Part shown: positions 1 through 10,065 of the stretch, piece after piece
How the letters are laid out: the number at the start of each line of letters is the position of its first letter
Position numbering within the stretch: the stretch's first letter is position 1
NCBI RefSeq assembly: GCF_016583575.1
Contig: NZ_NRRG01000048.1
Span: forward strand, 1 to 37,941
Source: Thiocystis violacea
Lineage (GTDB): Bacteria > Pseudomonadota > Gammaproteobacteria > Chromatiales > Chromatiaceae
DNA length: 37,941 nt
Direction: 5' to 3'
Position numbers and translations under genes: made by a program
Notes under the pieces: model-generated
Seen by the model: only the letters and a program-made list of their open reading frames with translations
Databases searched by the model: none
Told to the model about the DNA's origin: nothing

Positions 1-56
1 AAGGTTGACTTCGAGACGTCTACACCAACCCAACAGGTTTCAGAATGCATGCTCAT
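1..56 (-). CDS. IS110-family transposase, N-terminal fragment cut by window edge
   Basis: Only 18 residues are visible. They begin MSMHSETC and run into WVGVDVSKST, which matches the first strand of the RuvC-like DEDD domain of IS110 transposases (family pattern GIDVSK, with the first catalytic Asp). The ATG at 56 follows a purine-rich GGGAGGG; a second in-frame ATG lies at 50. Family knowledge: these enzymes recombine DNA guided by an element-encoded bridge RNA. The rest of the gene lies outside the window, so intactness is unknown. Confidence 0.75.
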   Translation of the reverse strand, partial: MSMHSETCWVGVDVSKST

Positions 57-221
57 CCCTCCCTATACCCCGCCTTGCAGAATCGGGCTTTACGCCCTGG
101 CAACTGTTCGGGTTGTTGAGGAAAACCCCGCATCGACCCAAGCTCTCCCACGATCTCGAAATCAGAGGGGTTACGGTCTGAGACGGGTAAAACAAACCTA
201 CAACCGGACAAAACTAACTTA
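57..221 (-). ncRNA. candidate IS110 bridge RNA region
   Basis: These about 165 noncoding bases lie upstream of the transposase inside the element, where IS110-group elements encode the structured bridge RNA that pairs with target and donor DNA. Visible pairings include 85-88 with 94-97 (GGGC/GCCC around a 5-nt loop) and 109-114 with 124-130 (one bulged base). Size and place fit the family, but the guide loops have not been assigned. The call rests on position and architecture, not on a recognised sequence. Confidence 0.45.
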
Positions 222-917
222 CAAGGGGTTGTCCTTGCCGGGCGCGCGCGGCTGGCTCGGGCGCGCGCCCGGCATCGCCACCACGTTGTTCGGCCTGGGC
301 GGCGCGAGCCTGGCCAGCCGCTCCAGGGCGTCCGCCGTCCAGCGCTGGGTCTCGGGCTGATAGTCCAGATCGCAGCACTGGAGCGGCAGGATCCGCCGCG
401 CGCCCAGGTCGTCGAGTCGACGATCGAACTCGACCGCCGTCCGGCAGAAATGCTCGTAGCTCGAATCCCCCAGCCCCAGGACCGCTTAGCTCAGATGTTC
501 CAGAGGCGGGGCGCCGGGATCCTGGATGAAGGCGTGCAAGGCATAGGCGCTTTCGGGCGGCTCGCCCTCGCCGTGGGTGCTGACGACGAAGAGCGCCAGA
601 TGTTCCTTGGTCAGCTTGCGCGGGCTGAAATCGCTCATCGAGAGCACCCGGACATCCAGTCCCTGGCCGAGCGCCCGCTCGCCGAGCCGCTCCGCGACCG
701 CCTTGGCGTTACCGGTCTGGGAGCCATGGAGGATGCTGATGGTCGTGACCGGCCTTGGCTCGGCCTCCGCTGGCGCGCCCGACCCGCTCAACCCCGCCAG
801 ATAGCCGCTGACCCAGGCGATCTGGGTGGGCGACAGATCCTTCAGCGCGATCTGGAGGGCGCGCAGTTGGCGGTCGTCGATTGGACTGGTCAAGGCGTTC
901 AGATGTGTCAGCGCCAT
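222..917 (-). pseudogene. cysJ: cysJ-like sulfite reductase flavoprotein alpha, nonsense-mutated and IS-truncated
   Basis: Residues 1-143 (917 to 489) are the N-terminus of a CysJ-type flavoprotein: a short leader (LTSPIDDRQLRALQIAL) and a flavodoxin domain with the FMN phosphate loop SQTGNAK and STHGEGEPPESA. A TAA at 488-486 interrupts it; the same frame continues with AVLGLGDSSYEHFC and DDLGARRILPL, the second half of the flavodoxin fold, so one codon (family members often have Tyr there) became a stop. Similarity ends at GKDNPL near 225, where IS110 DNA begins. The FAD and NADPH domains, about 400 residues in the family, are absent. The gene is divergent from a CysB-like regulator, fitting assimilatory sulfate reduction. 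The visible remnant cannot act as a reductase. Confidence 0.85.
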
Positions 918-1055
918 CGCTCGAAATCCCCTGGCAGGTGTCGCGCGCCGCGGTGGACGCTTAGGGGGCGGTTCGCCCCCTTCGAGCCAGAGTCTAGGCA
1001 GAGGCCATGGACGACATAAAATGATGATTCATGAATCGTTATCGCGAGGAATGAT
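918..1055. promoter_or_regulatory. divergent control region between cysJ remnant and cysB-like gene
   Basis: 138 bp between divergent starts. It holds a perfect 8-bp hairpin (963-970 with 974-981, loop GTT) and, close to the regulator start, the 12-bp palindrome GATTCATGAATC at 1026-1037 flanked by ATAA and TTAT. The palindrome overlaps the region where LysR-type regulators usually bind to control themselves and a divergent target. No convincing -35/-10 pair was fixed by eye. Confidence 0.4.
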
Positions 1056-1958
1056 ATGGAGCTGCGCCAACTGCGCTCCCTGGTCACCCTGGTCGAGACC
1101 CGCTTCAATGTGAGCCGCACGGCGGAGCGGCTGCATCTGGTGCAGTCGGCCGTGACCCAGCATCTCAAGCAACTGGAAACGGAAGTCGGCGCGCACCTGT
1201 TCGTGCGTCATGGCAAACGCCTGGTCGGGCTGACCGAGGTGGGCGAGCAGGTCGCGCGCTACGCTGGCGAGGCGCTACGCCAGACCGGCAATATCCTCGC
1301 GGTCGGACGCGACCACAGCGATGAGGCACGGGGCGTGTTGCGTCTTGGCGCGACCCACACCCAGGCGCGCTATGTCCTGCCGCCGGTGATCCGGCGGTTC
1401 GCCGCCGCCTATCCGGAGGTGGAATTGCAGATCCATCAGGGCACGCCGGGGCAACTGGTGGAACTGGCCCTGCGCGACCAGGTGGATCTGGCGATCTGCA
1501 CCGAGGCGCTGGGCGATGAGGCGGGTCTCCAGACCATCCCCTGCTACCGCTGGAATCGGGGATTGATCGCGCCGCGACCGCACCCCCTGCTCGATGTGGA
1601 ACCCCTGACGCTGGCCGCCCTGTGCGAGCACCCGATCATCACCTATGTCTTCGGGTTCACCGGGCGGGGCGGCTTCAGCGACGCCTTCGCCAAGGCCGGA
1701 CTGCGGCCGAGGGTGGTCTTGAGCGCGGCCGACACCGACGTGATCAAGACCTATGTGCGCGAGGGGCTCGGTGTCGGCATCATCGCCGCGCTGGCCTATC
1801 AGCCCGAGGAGGACGCCGATCTCGGTCTGCGCGATCTCAGCGCGCTCTTTCCCTGGGAGACGACCAAGATCGCCTATGCGCGCGACAAGCATCTGCGCAA
1901 ATACCATCGCATCTTCATCGACCTCTTCAAGGCCGAGACCTCCGTGTCGCCGGGGTAA
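1056..1958 (+). CDS. cysB: LysR-family regulator, CysB-like
   Basis: A 300-aa LysR-type activator. Residues 1-60 form the winged helix-turn-helix (MELRQLRSL, FNVSRTAERL, VTQHLKQLE). The effector domain carries signatures typical of CysB/Cbl: ATHTQARYVLP, EVELQIHQGTPGQL, CYRWNR, TYVFGFTGRGGF and DTDVIKTYVREGLGVGI. CysB senses N-acetylserine/sulfide state and activates sulfate assimilation genes. The start at 1056 has a GCGAGGA ribosome site 5 nt upstream. It is divergent from a broken cysJ, so its neighbour target is lost while the regulator looks intact. Cbl is the alternative subgroup. Its stop codon directly abuts a palindromic repeat. Confidence 0.85.
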   Translation: MELRQLRSLVTLVETRFNVSRTAERLHLVQSAVTQHLKQLETEVGAHLFVRHGKRLVGLTEVGEQVARYAGEALRQTGNILAVGRDHSDEARGVLRLGATHTQARYVLPPVIRRFAAAYPEVELQIHQGTPGQLVELALRDQVDLAICTEALGDEAGLQTIPCYRWNRGLIAPRPHPLLDVEPLTLAALCEHPIITYVFGFTGRGGFSDAFAKAGLRPRVVLSAADTDVIKTYVREGLGVGIIAALAYQPEEDADLGLRDLSALFPWETTKIAYARDKHLRKYHRIFIDLFKAETSVSPG

Positions 1959-2266
1959 GGCGATTTCCGGGAACGTCCGGACCCGACCGAAGACCGAAGG
2001 CTCCGGAATGGACAGGATTAACAGGATTTTTCAAGATTTACAGGATTTAAAACAGAGCTTTCCGATCACCTGTCAGTTTCCCGAAACCAACCGGAACAGA
2101 GGCTACGGACCAGCGTAGCCAGGCCATCCTGGCCTGGTTGTCCAGGGCTGGAAGCCCTGACTACGTGAACCGATAGGTGGTGAGACAGCACTTTATAAAT
2201 CCTGTCAATCCTGCGAAATCCTGTTAATCCTGTCTATGACGAGTACGAGATTTCCCGGAAATCACC
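1959..2266. repeat. palindromic dispersed repeat, long copy (copy 1)
   Basis: About 308 bp with inverted ends: GGCGATTTCCGGGAA at the left, and TTTCCCGGAAATCACC at 2251-2266. Inside are a second pair of imperfect inverted arms of about 43 bp built from CAGGATTAACAGGATT-like units (2011-2053 and about 2192-2234). The centre has small hairpins (AGGCCATCCTGGCCT and CAGGGCTGGAAGCCCTG). The repeat starts at the base after the cysB-like stop codon and ends just before the RND gene stop. No open reading frame is supported. It looks like a MITE- or REP-type nonautonomous element. Confidence 0.7.
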
Positions 2267-2278
2267 GCCGGGAGCCCC

Positions 2279-5200
2279 CTACCCGTCTCGACCCGGAGCC
2301 TCGGCCTTGACCTGGGACGCCGCCCCGGACGCGCTCCGCCGCGCCAGGAGCCGGTGCGATCCCTGGATGAGATCGTCGACGAAGGTGTAGACGACCGGAA
2401 TCACGAGCAGACTGAGGAAGGTCGAGGTGATGAGTCCGCCGATCACCACGATCGCCATGGGGGCACGGAAGCTGGGGTCGGTGCCGATCCCGAGCGCGAT
2501 CGGGAGCATGCCCGCGCCCATGGCCAGGGTGGTCATGATGATGGGCCGGGCGCGCTTGCGACTGGCGTCCAGCAGGGCGTGCCAGCGGTCCAGACCGTGG
2601 TCGCGGCGGGCGAGGATCACGTAATCGATCAGCAGGATGGAGTTCTTGGTGGCGATGCCCATCAGCATGATGAGCCCGATCATCGAGGGCATCGAGAGCG
2701 CGGTGCCGGTGAGATAGAGGGCCAGGAAGGCGCCGGGGATCGAGAGCACCAGGGCCATGAGGATGGTCGCGGGCTGGATGAAGTCGCGGAAGAGCAGGAC
2801 CAGCACCCCGTAGATGCAGAGCACCCCGGTCAGCATGGCGAGACCGAAGCTGGCGAACAGCTCGCCCATCACCTCGGCGTCGCCGACGGTCGTCTGGAAC
2901 ACGCCCGGCGGCAACTCGCGCAGACTCGGCAGGGCCAGTGCCTGTTTCTCGACCTCGCCGAGCGGTTGCTGATTCAGCTCGATCTCGAGGTTGACGTTAC
3001 GCAGCCGGTCATAGCGGTCGATCTCGGCCGGACCGCTGTCGATGGCGAGCGAGGCGACGCTGCCGATCATCACGGATCCCTGGCTTCCGGGGACGCCGAG
3101 ACGGGCCAGCAGCGCGAGATCCCGGCGCGCCTCGGGCGGCAGCTTGACGACGATGGGTACCTGCCGCTCGGGCAGATTGAGCTTGGGCAGGGATTGGTCG
3201 TAGTCCCCGGTGGTGGCGATCCGAAGCGTCTCGGCGATCGCGGCGGAGGTGACCCCAAGGTCCGCCGCGCGGGCGAAGTCCGGTCGCACCACCAGCTCCG
3301 GGCGCACCAGGCTGGCGGTATTGGTGACGTTGCCGATCCCTGGGATGGTGCGCAGCTCGCGCTCCACGAGGCGAGCGTGCGCGGCCAGTGCCTCGCCGTT
3401 CTCGCTCGCCAGCACCAGGACATACTTCTCATTCGCCCCGGCCAGCCCGACGTTGATGCGTGCCCCTGGGATCAAGGTCAGGACCTCGCGCAGTTCACGC
3501 TCCACCTGCTGCTTGGAGGTTCCCTTGCGCGCGGCGCGCGGGGTGAGCCGGATGGTCAGCGTGGCCCGGTTGACCTCGCTCGATTGTGGCAGGAAGGGAT
3601 CGCCGCCGGCCGAGCCGCCGCCCACCGTGGTGTAGACGAGCCGCACCTCGGGATGGCGTTGCACCAGGCTACGCGCCTGCTCGGCGACCGTCAGGGTCTG
3701 TTCCAGTGTGCTGCCGGGCGGCAGCGAGAGATTGACCTGGGTCTGGGAGGTATCGTCCGGTGGGATGAAGCCGGTCGGCAGCAGGGGCACCAGGGCGAAG
3801 GAGCCGATGAAGAAAGCGGCCGCCGCCAGGCTGGTGAGCCAGCGGTGACGCACGCAGACCCCCGTCAGACGCACCACCCAATCCAGCCAGCGCGGCCGGT
3901 CCTGATCGTGGCGGGGCGGGCGCAGCAGATAGGCGGCCATCATGGGGGTTAGCAGCCGCGCCACCACCAGCGAGAAGAGCACCGCGATCGCGGCGGTCCA
4001 GCCGAACTGGACGAAGAACTTGCCCGCGACCCCGCCCATGAAGGCCGTGGGCAGAAAGACGGCGATCAGGGTGAAGGTGGTCGCGATGACGGCCAGGCCG
4101 ATCTCGTCGGCCGCTTCCATGGCCGCCTGGTAGGGCGTCTTGCCCATGCGCAGGTGACGCATGATGTTCTCGATCTCGACGATGGCGTCGTCCACCAGGA
4201 TGCCCACCACCAGCGAGAGCGAGAGCAGCGTCACCACGTTGAGGCTGAAATCGAGCAGGTACATGACGGCGAAGGTGGGCAGGATCGACAACGGCAAGGC
4301 CGTGGCCGAGATGAGCGTGGCCCGCCAGTCGCGCAGGAAGATCCAGACCACCAGCACCGCGAGCAGCGCCCCCTCCAGCAGCAGGGCCATGGAGCCCTCG
4401 AAGTTCTCCACCACCGGGTCGACGAAGTTGAAGGACTCGGTGATCTCGATGTCCGGGTGCTCGGACTGAAGCTCGCGCAGCTCGGCGCGGATCCCCTCGG
4501 CGACCTCGATCTCTCCCGCCCCACGGCTGCGCACCACCTCGAACCCGACCACCGGGCGTCCGTCGAGCAGGGCCGCGGAACGCCGCTCCGCCACCGTATC
4601 CGTGACGCTGGCCACCTGACCCAGGCGGATGCGGCGCCCGTCGGACAGGGAGATATCCATCTCGGCCAGCTCGGCGGCGGATTGAACCGTGCCCAGGGTG
4701 CGCACCGAGTGCTCGGCGCCGCCCAGATCGGCCCGACCGCCGGAGGCTTCCTGCTGAAACTGGCGCAACTGCCGCGAGATGTCCGCCGCCGTCGCCCCCA
4801 GGGCCAGCAGCCGGTCCGGATCCAGTTCCACCCGCACCTCGCGATCCACCCCGCCGACCCGCGACACCGCCCCCACCCCAGGCACGCCGAGCAGGCGCCG
4901 GGCGAGGGTGTTGTCGACCAGCCAGGACAGGGCCTCCTCGTCCATCCGCGGCGAGGCGACCGTGTAGGTCAGGATGGGCATGCCCGACAGATCGACCTTG
5001 GCGATGATGGGATCCTCCAGGTCGCCCGGCAGGTCCGAGCGGATGCGCGAGACGGCGTCGCGCACGTCGTCCACGGCCTCCTGTGTCGTCTTTTCCAGAC
5101 GGAACTCGGCCGTGACCGTGACGTTGCCGTCCAGCACCTTGGTATAGATGTGCTTGAGATCCTGAATGCTGGCGATGGAACTCTCGATCTTGCGGGCGAC

Positions 5201-5386
5201 CTCGGTCTCCAACTGGGCCGGAGCGGCACCGGGCAGGGAGGCGATGACCCGCACGCTCGGCAGGTCGATGTCCATGAACTGCTGGATCTTCATGCCCATG
5301 AAGGCCAGCGTGCCCATGAAGCCGAGCAGCGCGAACAGTAGGATCGCCGGGGTGGGATTGCGGATGGACCAAGAGGAGACGTTCAT
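2279..5386 (-). CDS. RND-family efflux pump inner-membrane subunit (AcrB/HAE1-like)
   Basis: A 1035-aa proton-driven exporter of the resistance-nodulation-division superfamily, full length for the family. TM1 lies at about residues 12-32, followed by a large periplasmic porter/docking loop, then TM2-6 with the proton-relay pair VDD at residues 398-400 (VGILVDDAIVEIEN). The second half repeats the pattern and has the TM10-type Lys in MGIATKNSILLIDY. The N-terminus MNVSSWSIRNP is typical of HAE1-like pumps of environmental proteobacteria. The membrane-fusion partner gene lies 78 bp upstream on the same strand; no TolC-like outer-membrane channel gene is nearby. Substrate cannot be told from sequence. 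The stop codon lies 12 bp from a palindromic repeat. Confidence 0.93.
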   Translation of the reverse strand: MNVSSWSIRNPTPAILLFALLGFMGTLAFMGMKIQQFMDIDLPSVRVIASLPGAAPAQLETEVARKIESSIASIQDLKHIYTKVLDGNVTVTAEFRLEKTTQEAVDDVRDAVSRIRSDLPGDLEDPIIAKVDLSGMPILTYTVASPRMDEEALSWLVDNTLARRLLGVPGVGAVSRVGGVDREVRVELDPDRLLALGATAADISRQLRQFQQEASGGRADLGGAEHSVRTLGTVQSAAELAEMDISLSDGRRIRLGQVASVTDTVAERRSAALLDGRPVVGFEVVRSRGAGEIEVAEGIRAELRELQSEHPDIEITESFNFVDPVVENFEGSMALLLEGALLAVLVVWIFLRDWRATLISATALPLSILPTFAVMYLLDFSLNVVTLLSLSLVVGILVDDAIVEIENIMRHLRMGKTPYQAAMEAADEIGLAVIATTFTLIAVFLPTAFMGGVAGKFFVQFGWTAAIAVLFSLVVARLLTPMMAAYLLRPPRHDQDRPRWLDWVVRLTGVCVRHRWLTSLAAAAFFIGSFALVPLLPTGFIPPDDTSQTQVNLSLPPGSTLEQTLTVAEQARSLVQRHPEVRLVYTTVGGGSAGGDPFLPQSSEVNRATLTIRLTPRAARKGTSKQQVERELREVLTLIPGARINVGLAGANEKYVLVLASENGEALAAHARLVERELRTIPGIGNVTNTASLVRPELVVRPDFARAADLGVTSAAIAETLRIATTGDYDQSLPKLNLPERQVPIVVKLPPEARRDLALLARLGVPGSQGSVMIGSVASLAIDSGPAEIDRYDRLRNVNLEIELNQQPLGEVEKQALALPSLRELPPGVFQTTVGDAEVMGELFASFGLAMLTGVLCIYGVLVLLFRDFIQPATILMALVLSIPGAFLALYLTGTALSMPSMIGLIMLMGIATKNSILLIDYVILARRDHGLDRWHALLDASRKRARPIIMTTLAMGAGMLPIALGIGTDPSFRAPMAIVVIGGLITSTFLSLLVIPVVYTFVDDLIQGSHRLLARRSASGAASQVKAEAPGRDG

Positions 5387-5464
5387 CGGGGCTCGCGAGA
5401 ATGGAGGGCGTGGCGGCGGGTGAGGCGGATACCGGCCGCGCGCGGCGGCCAGTCGGGGCCATCG

Positions 5465-6616
5465 CTATCTGGGCGATGCCGGCTCGGCGGGGGGCAGGAT
5501 CGGCGGCGGCGCCTCCACCACGCGAACCCGATCGCCATCCGTGAGGAAGCCGGTTCCGGAGGCCACCACCCGGGCCGTCGGATCCAGACCGCCGACGATC
5601 TCCACGCGGTCGCCGAGACGCCGATCCACCTGGACCTTGACCCGCGTCACGCGATCATCGGCCCCGATCCGCAGCACGTAGGCGAAGCCGTCGCGCAGCA
5701 GCAGCGCGCTCTGGGGCAGCGTCAGGGCCTCGGAGCGTCCCAGATCCAGCTCCCCGCGCACGAACATCCCGGCGCGCAAGGCCGTGCCGGTCGCCTCCAG
5801 GGGAAGATCCACATAGACCAGTCCGGTGAGGGTGCGCGGGTCCACCGTTGGGGCCACCTGGCGGATACGGCCGCTGAAGCGGCCCCCATCCGGGGTGATG
5901 ACGCTGGCCTCCCCGCCGATCGCGAGCCGGCTCAGCTCGGTCGCCGGCACCTCGGCCCGCCACTCCAGCCGACCGCCGCGGATGAGCCGCAGCAGATCCT
6001 GCCCCGGCTGGGCCAGGGAGCCCATGCTCACCAGACGGGCCGAGATCACCCCGTCATCCGGGGCGAGCACCCGGGTCTGGGTCAGTCGCAACTCCTCGGT
6101 CCGCACCTTGGCCCTGGCGGCGACCAGACGGGCGAGCGCGGTCTGCTCGGAGGTGAGGTACTGCGATGCCTGCTGCGCGCTCATGGCCGCCGTGCCCTTG
6201 ACCTGACGCGCCCGGTCACCGTCGTCGCGCGCCTGGGCGAGCATCGCCTCGGCCTCGGCGACGGAGGCCCGGGCCTGATCCAGCTCCGCTGCTACCGTGT
6301 CGCTATCGATGCGGATCAACAGTTGGCCCTCGCGGACGCGGTCGCCGACGTCCACCAGCACCTCGGTGACCCGATAGCCCCCGATCTCGGCGCCGATCAC
6401 GGCCTCCTGCCAGGCCGCGATGGTGCCGGTGGCGGCCAGCAGGCGCGGCCATTCGTGCGTCTCCGGCGCGGCCAGGGTGACGGTCAGTGCCGGTCTGGCG
6501 GCCCCGGCCGGCGACTCGGCCGCCCCTTGAGCGCCGATACCGAGCAGAGGGATCGCCACGACCAGAGCGAGCCCCAGGCGGCGGTGCCGCGAGGCGGAGC
6601 GAGAATCGGCGGTCAT
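5465..6616 (-). CDS. RND membrane-fusion protein (HlyD/AcrA-like periplasmic adaptor)
   Basis: A 383-aa periplasmic adaptor linking the pump to an outer-membrane channel. A hydrophobic signal (LGLALVVAIPLLGIGAQG) is followed by the barrel-sandwich/lipoyl half-motif (VGDRVREGQLLIRID), a helical hairpin (about 85-150), the second lipoyl half (TRVLAPDDGVISARLVSMG), and beta-barrel and membrane-proximal domains (FVRGELDLG, LTLPQSALLL). The start MTADSRSASRHRR at 6616 is chosen because GAGGAG lies just upstream; an upstream in-frame extension would be translated from the adjacent repeat. First gene of a two-gene operon with the RND pump. Confidence 0.9.
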   Translation of the reverse strand: MTADSRSASRHRRLGLALVVAIPLLGIGAQGAAESPAGAARPALTVTLAAPETHEWPRLLAATGTIAAWQEAVIGAEIGGYRVTEVLVDVGDRVREGQLLIRIDSDTVAAELDQARASVAEAEAMLAQARDDGDRARQVKGTAAMSAQQASQYLTSEQTALARLVAARAKVRTEELRLTQTRVLAPDDGVISARLVSMGSLAQPGQDLLRLIRGGRLEWRAEVPATELSRLAIGGEASVITPDGGRFSGRIRQVAPTVDPRTLTGLVYVDLPLEATGTALRAGMFVRGELDLGRSEALTLPQSALLLRDGFAYVLRIGADDRVTRVKVQVDRRLGDRVEIVGGLDPTARVVASGTGFLTDGDRVRVVEAPPPILPPAEPASPR

Positions 6617-6699
6617 GGGGGAGGCTCCTCGAAAGACGGACGCGATGCAAACGACCCAAGGGAGCATCGTTCGGTGTCGCACCCTGATCCGGCATTTTA

Positions 6700-6868
6700 G
6701 GCGATTTCCGGGAAAGTCCCTACCCGACCGAAGGCTCCGGAATGGGACAGGATTAACAGGATTCCTCAAGATTGACAGGATTAAAAACAGAGATTTATAA
6801 ACCCTGACAACTGACGATCCTGTCCATGACGGGGTGAATCGCGGGGATAATATTTCTCGGAAATCGCC
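6700..6868. repeat. palindromic dispersed repeat (copy 2), abutting ATPase subunit A stop
   Basis: 169 bp with inverted ends: GGCGATTTCCGGGAAAGTCC begins at 6700 and its imperfect reverse complement ends at 6868. Between them lie ACCCGACCGAAGGCTCCGG and one arm of CAGGATTAACAGGATT units, closely matching copy 1. The right end touches the TAA stop (6871-6869) of ATPase subunit A of the minus cluster, and the left end lies 83 bp upstream of the fusion-protein start. It therefore separates the efflux operon from the ATPase cluster exactly where subunits B and D would be expected. Confidence 0.72.
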
Positions 6869-8637
<1,769 letters not shown>

Positions 8638-8641
<4 letters not shown>

Positions 8642-9267
8642 GGGGCCGCCTCCATGGGCTCGTCGGCGCGGACCATGAGGGCCAGCAATCGGGCTTCCAG
8701 TCGGGGACGATCGCGCAGGAGTCCGTCGAGGCTGATGTCCAGCGAGGCCCCGGCGACCTCGATCACCAGACCGGCGCGCAGCGCGCCGTCGGCCAGGAAG
8801 CGTGGCGGACGCCCCGTCTCCCCGGTCAGTCGCGACGCCAGCTCCATCCGCTCCGATGATGCCCAGTCCGGCGGATGACGAATCGTCCAGACCCCCGGCG
8901 GCAAGGAGCGCTCGGCCTGGAGCCGGGCGAACCGGATCCAGTGACGGCGCGACTCCGGCTCCCGCCAGCGGGCGACGAGTGCCTCGCGCAGCCAGGGCCA
9001 GGCCAACTCCAGGAGACGCGCATTGGCCCGTTCGACGCCGGCCCTGGCGCGTGTCTCGCGTTCGGCCCGAACCGCATGGACACGCTCGCGCGCATTGGCC
9101 CTTTCGGCGACGACCCGCGCGTGCAGACGCGCCCGCGCCTGGCGATAGGCCAGCGACAGCAAACGGCCGGCCTCGGCGCGGGCGGCCTCGAGCAGCGTCT
9201 GGCACTCGCCCTCCTGGTAGTCGCTCACCAGCTTCAGCAGCGCCCGTTCGCGTTCCTCCTGATTCAT
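8638..9267 (-). CDS. atpE (V-type; ntpE): V/A-type ATPase subunit E (peripheral stalk), minus-strand cluster
   Basis: A 209-aa protein with a long charged alpha-helix (residues 1-90, rich in Ala, Arg and Glu) and a compact C-terminal domain ending GLVIEVAGASLDISLDGLL, which matches the subunit E terminal motif (family: GGV.....ID.tfe.rl). E pairs with the small coiled-coil subunit to form the outer stalk holding the A/B head. The ATG at 9267 overlaps the F stop by 4 nt and the gene overlaps A by 4 nt, so translation is probably coupled. Similarity to the other E copy is weak but its position is identical. Confidence 0.8.
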
Positions 9268-9584
9268 TCGGCGAGCCCCAACTGTCGCCGCAGGGAAGAG
9301 ACCAGATCGGGCACCGGATAGCGCCGGCGCGCGTCCGGGATCACCAGCACCAGCGGCCATCCCTGGCGCTGGACCTCGCGCAGGCGTGCTGGCGGGAGGC
9401 TCTCCGCGACCTCCGCGGTCATGAGAATCAGCTCGACCCGGGGCTCGCCCGAAGGCCCGGCACGGCTCGCCAGCCGCTCGAACAGGGCCGGCATCTCCTG
9501 GGGTCGCGGCTGCTGGACCCAGACGCCGGCGAGTCGGAAACCGGCTCCGGTCAAGGCGTCGCCGAGGAAGGCGCACAGGGCCAT
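9264..9584 (-). CDS. atpF (V-type; ntpG): V/A-type ATPase subunit F (central stalk), minus-strand cluster
   Basis: A 106-aa protein of the size and fold of subunit F: the N-terminal strand (MALCAFLGDALTGAGFRLAGV), a middle segment with VELILMTAEVAESL, then WPLVLVIPDARRRYP near the end. F sits with D on the rotor axle, yet no D gene is in the window. The ATG at 9584 is preferred because translation upstream would run into K. It overlaps E by 4 nt and starts 11 nt after the K stop. Confidence 0.78.
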   Translation of the reverse strand: MALCAFLGDALTGAGFRLAGVWVQQPRPQEMPALFERLASRAGPSGEPRVELILMTAEVAESLPPARLREVQRQGWPLVLVIPDARRRYPVPDLVSSLRRQLGLAE

Positions 9585-9595
9585 GGCGCCCGTCC

Positions 9596-9952
9596 TCAGT
9601 TCAGCCGATTGAGGATGAGGATGGAGACGATCAGTCCATAGATGGCGATCCCCTCCGCGAGCCCGACCAGGATGATCACTCGACCGAACAGTTCCGGCTT
9701 CTCGGCCAGCGCGCCGACCGCCGCCGTTCCGACCCGGCCCACCGCGTAGGCGGCCGCCAGCGAGCCGAGTCCCGTGACCAGAGCGGCGGAGAAATAGCCC
9801 CAGCGCAGCACGCCCGGATCCAGGGCCGAGCGCGCGAGGTCGCTCGTCTCGGACGCCAGCACGGCGGGCGACCAGATCAGCAGACTGCTGATTCCGGCCA
9901 GAAGCGCGACCCCAAGGACCATCAACCCGACCAACAACAACTGACGATTCAT
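9596..9952 (-). CDS. atpK (V-type; ntpK): V/A-type ATPase membrane rotor subunit K/c, minus-strand cluster
   Basis: A 118-aa proteolipid. An N-terminal hydrophobic helix (LLLVGLMVLGVALLAGISSLL), possibly a signal or extra membrane helix, precedes one c-type hairpin: helix 1 with GLGSLAAAYAVGR, the loop ALAEKPELFGR, and helix 2 with GLAEGIAIYGLIVS. The Glu in GLAEG is the ion-binding carboxylate. Helix 1 has no obvious Gln and the Glu is followed by Gly, so the usual sodium-site partners are not seen; proton coupling is an inference. The start at 9952 has GAGGGGG upstream. Its next upstream cluster gene (I) is about 1.5 kb away because of an inserted hydrolase. Confidence 0.87.
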   Translation of the reverse strand: MNRQLLLVGLMVLGVALLAGISSLLIWSPAVLASETSDLARSALDPGVLRWGYFSAALVTGLGSLAAAYAVGRVGTAAVGALAEKPELFGRVIILVGLAEGIAIYGLIVSILILNRLN

Positions 9953-9983
9953 ATTTCCCCCTCATTGTCCCTGGACACGGTTA

Positions 9984-10010
9984 GGCGATTTCCGGGAAAC
10001 CCTGTATTCG
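9984..10010. repeat. half copy of the palindromic dispersed repeat (copy 3)
   Basis: Begins GGCGATTTCCGGGAAAC and reads on as CCTGTATTCGCTCG, which fits only one arm of the family; no inverted partner is close by. It marks the left border of the hydrolase segment that splits the minus-strand ATPase cluster. The surrounding 9953-10381 stretch holds gene remnants (an AraC C-terminus and an I-gene copy) and no complete gene. Confidence 0.55.
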
Positions 10011-10065
10011 CTCGCGGCTTGTCGTTCGCTCGGCGATGGGCGGCTGTCCGGTGCGCCGGTCGAAG

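Larger units (their letters stand above)
1..222 (-). mobile_element. IS110-family element, left-end portion (continues beyond window start)
   Basis: The minus strand holds the start of an IS110-type DEDD transposase (positions 56 to 1) preceded by about 165 bp of noncoding DNA that abuts the broken cysJ reading frame. A long noncoding left end followed at once by the transposase is the layout known for the IS110 group. The outer junction is placed near 219-226, where CysJ similarity stops after the residues GKDNPL; the exact end cannot be fixed without the uninterrupted target or another copy. Confidence 0.7.

Noticed and set aside
49-360. 103-codon plus-strand frame at the left edge
   Set aside because: It runs antisense across the IS110 leader and the cysJ remnant and has no recognisable feature.
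2011-2234. CAGGATTAACAGGATT units as a CRISPR array
   Set aside because: Units are about 10-15 bp with no spacers of constant length, arranged as inverted arms, and no cas genes are near.
5420-6700. Long plus-strand open frame opposite the membrane-fusion gene
   Set aside because: Composition is that of the antisense of a GC-rich gene (Arg/Gly/His/Gln-rich), with no domain, while the minus frame has clear HlyD-type motifs.
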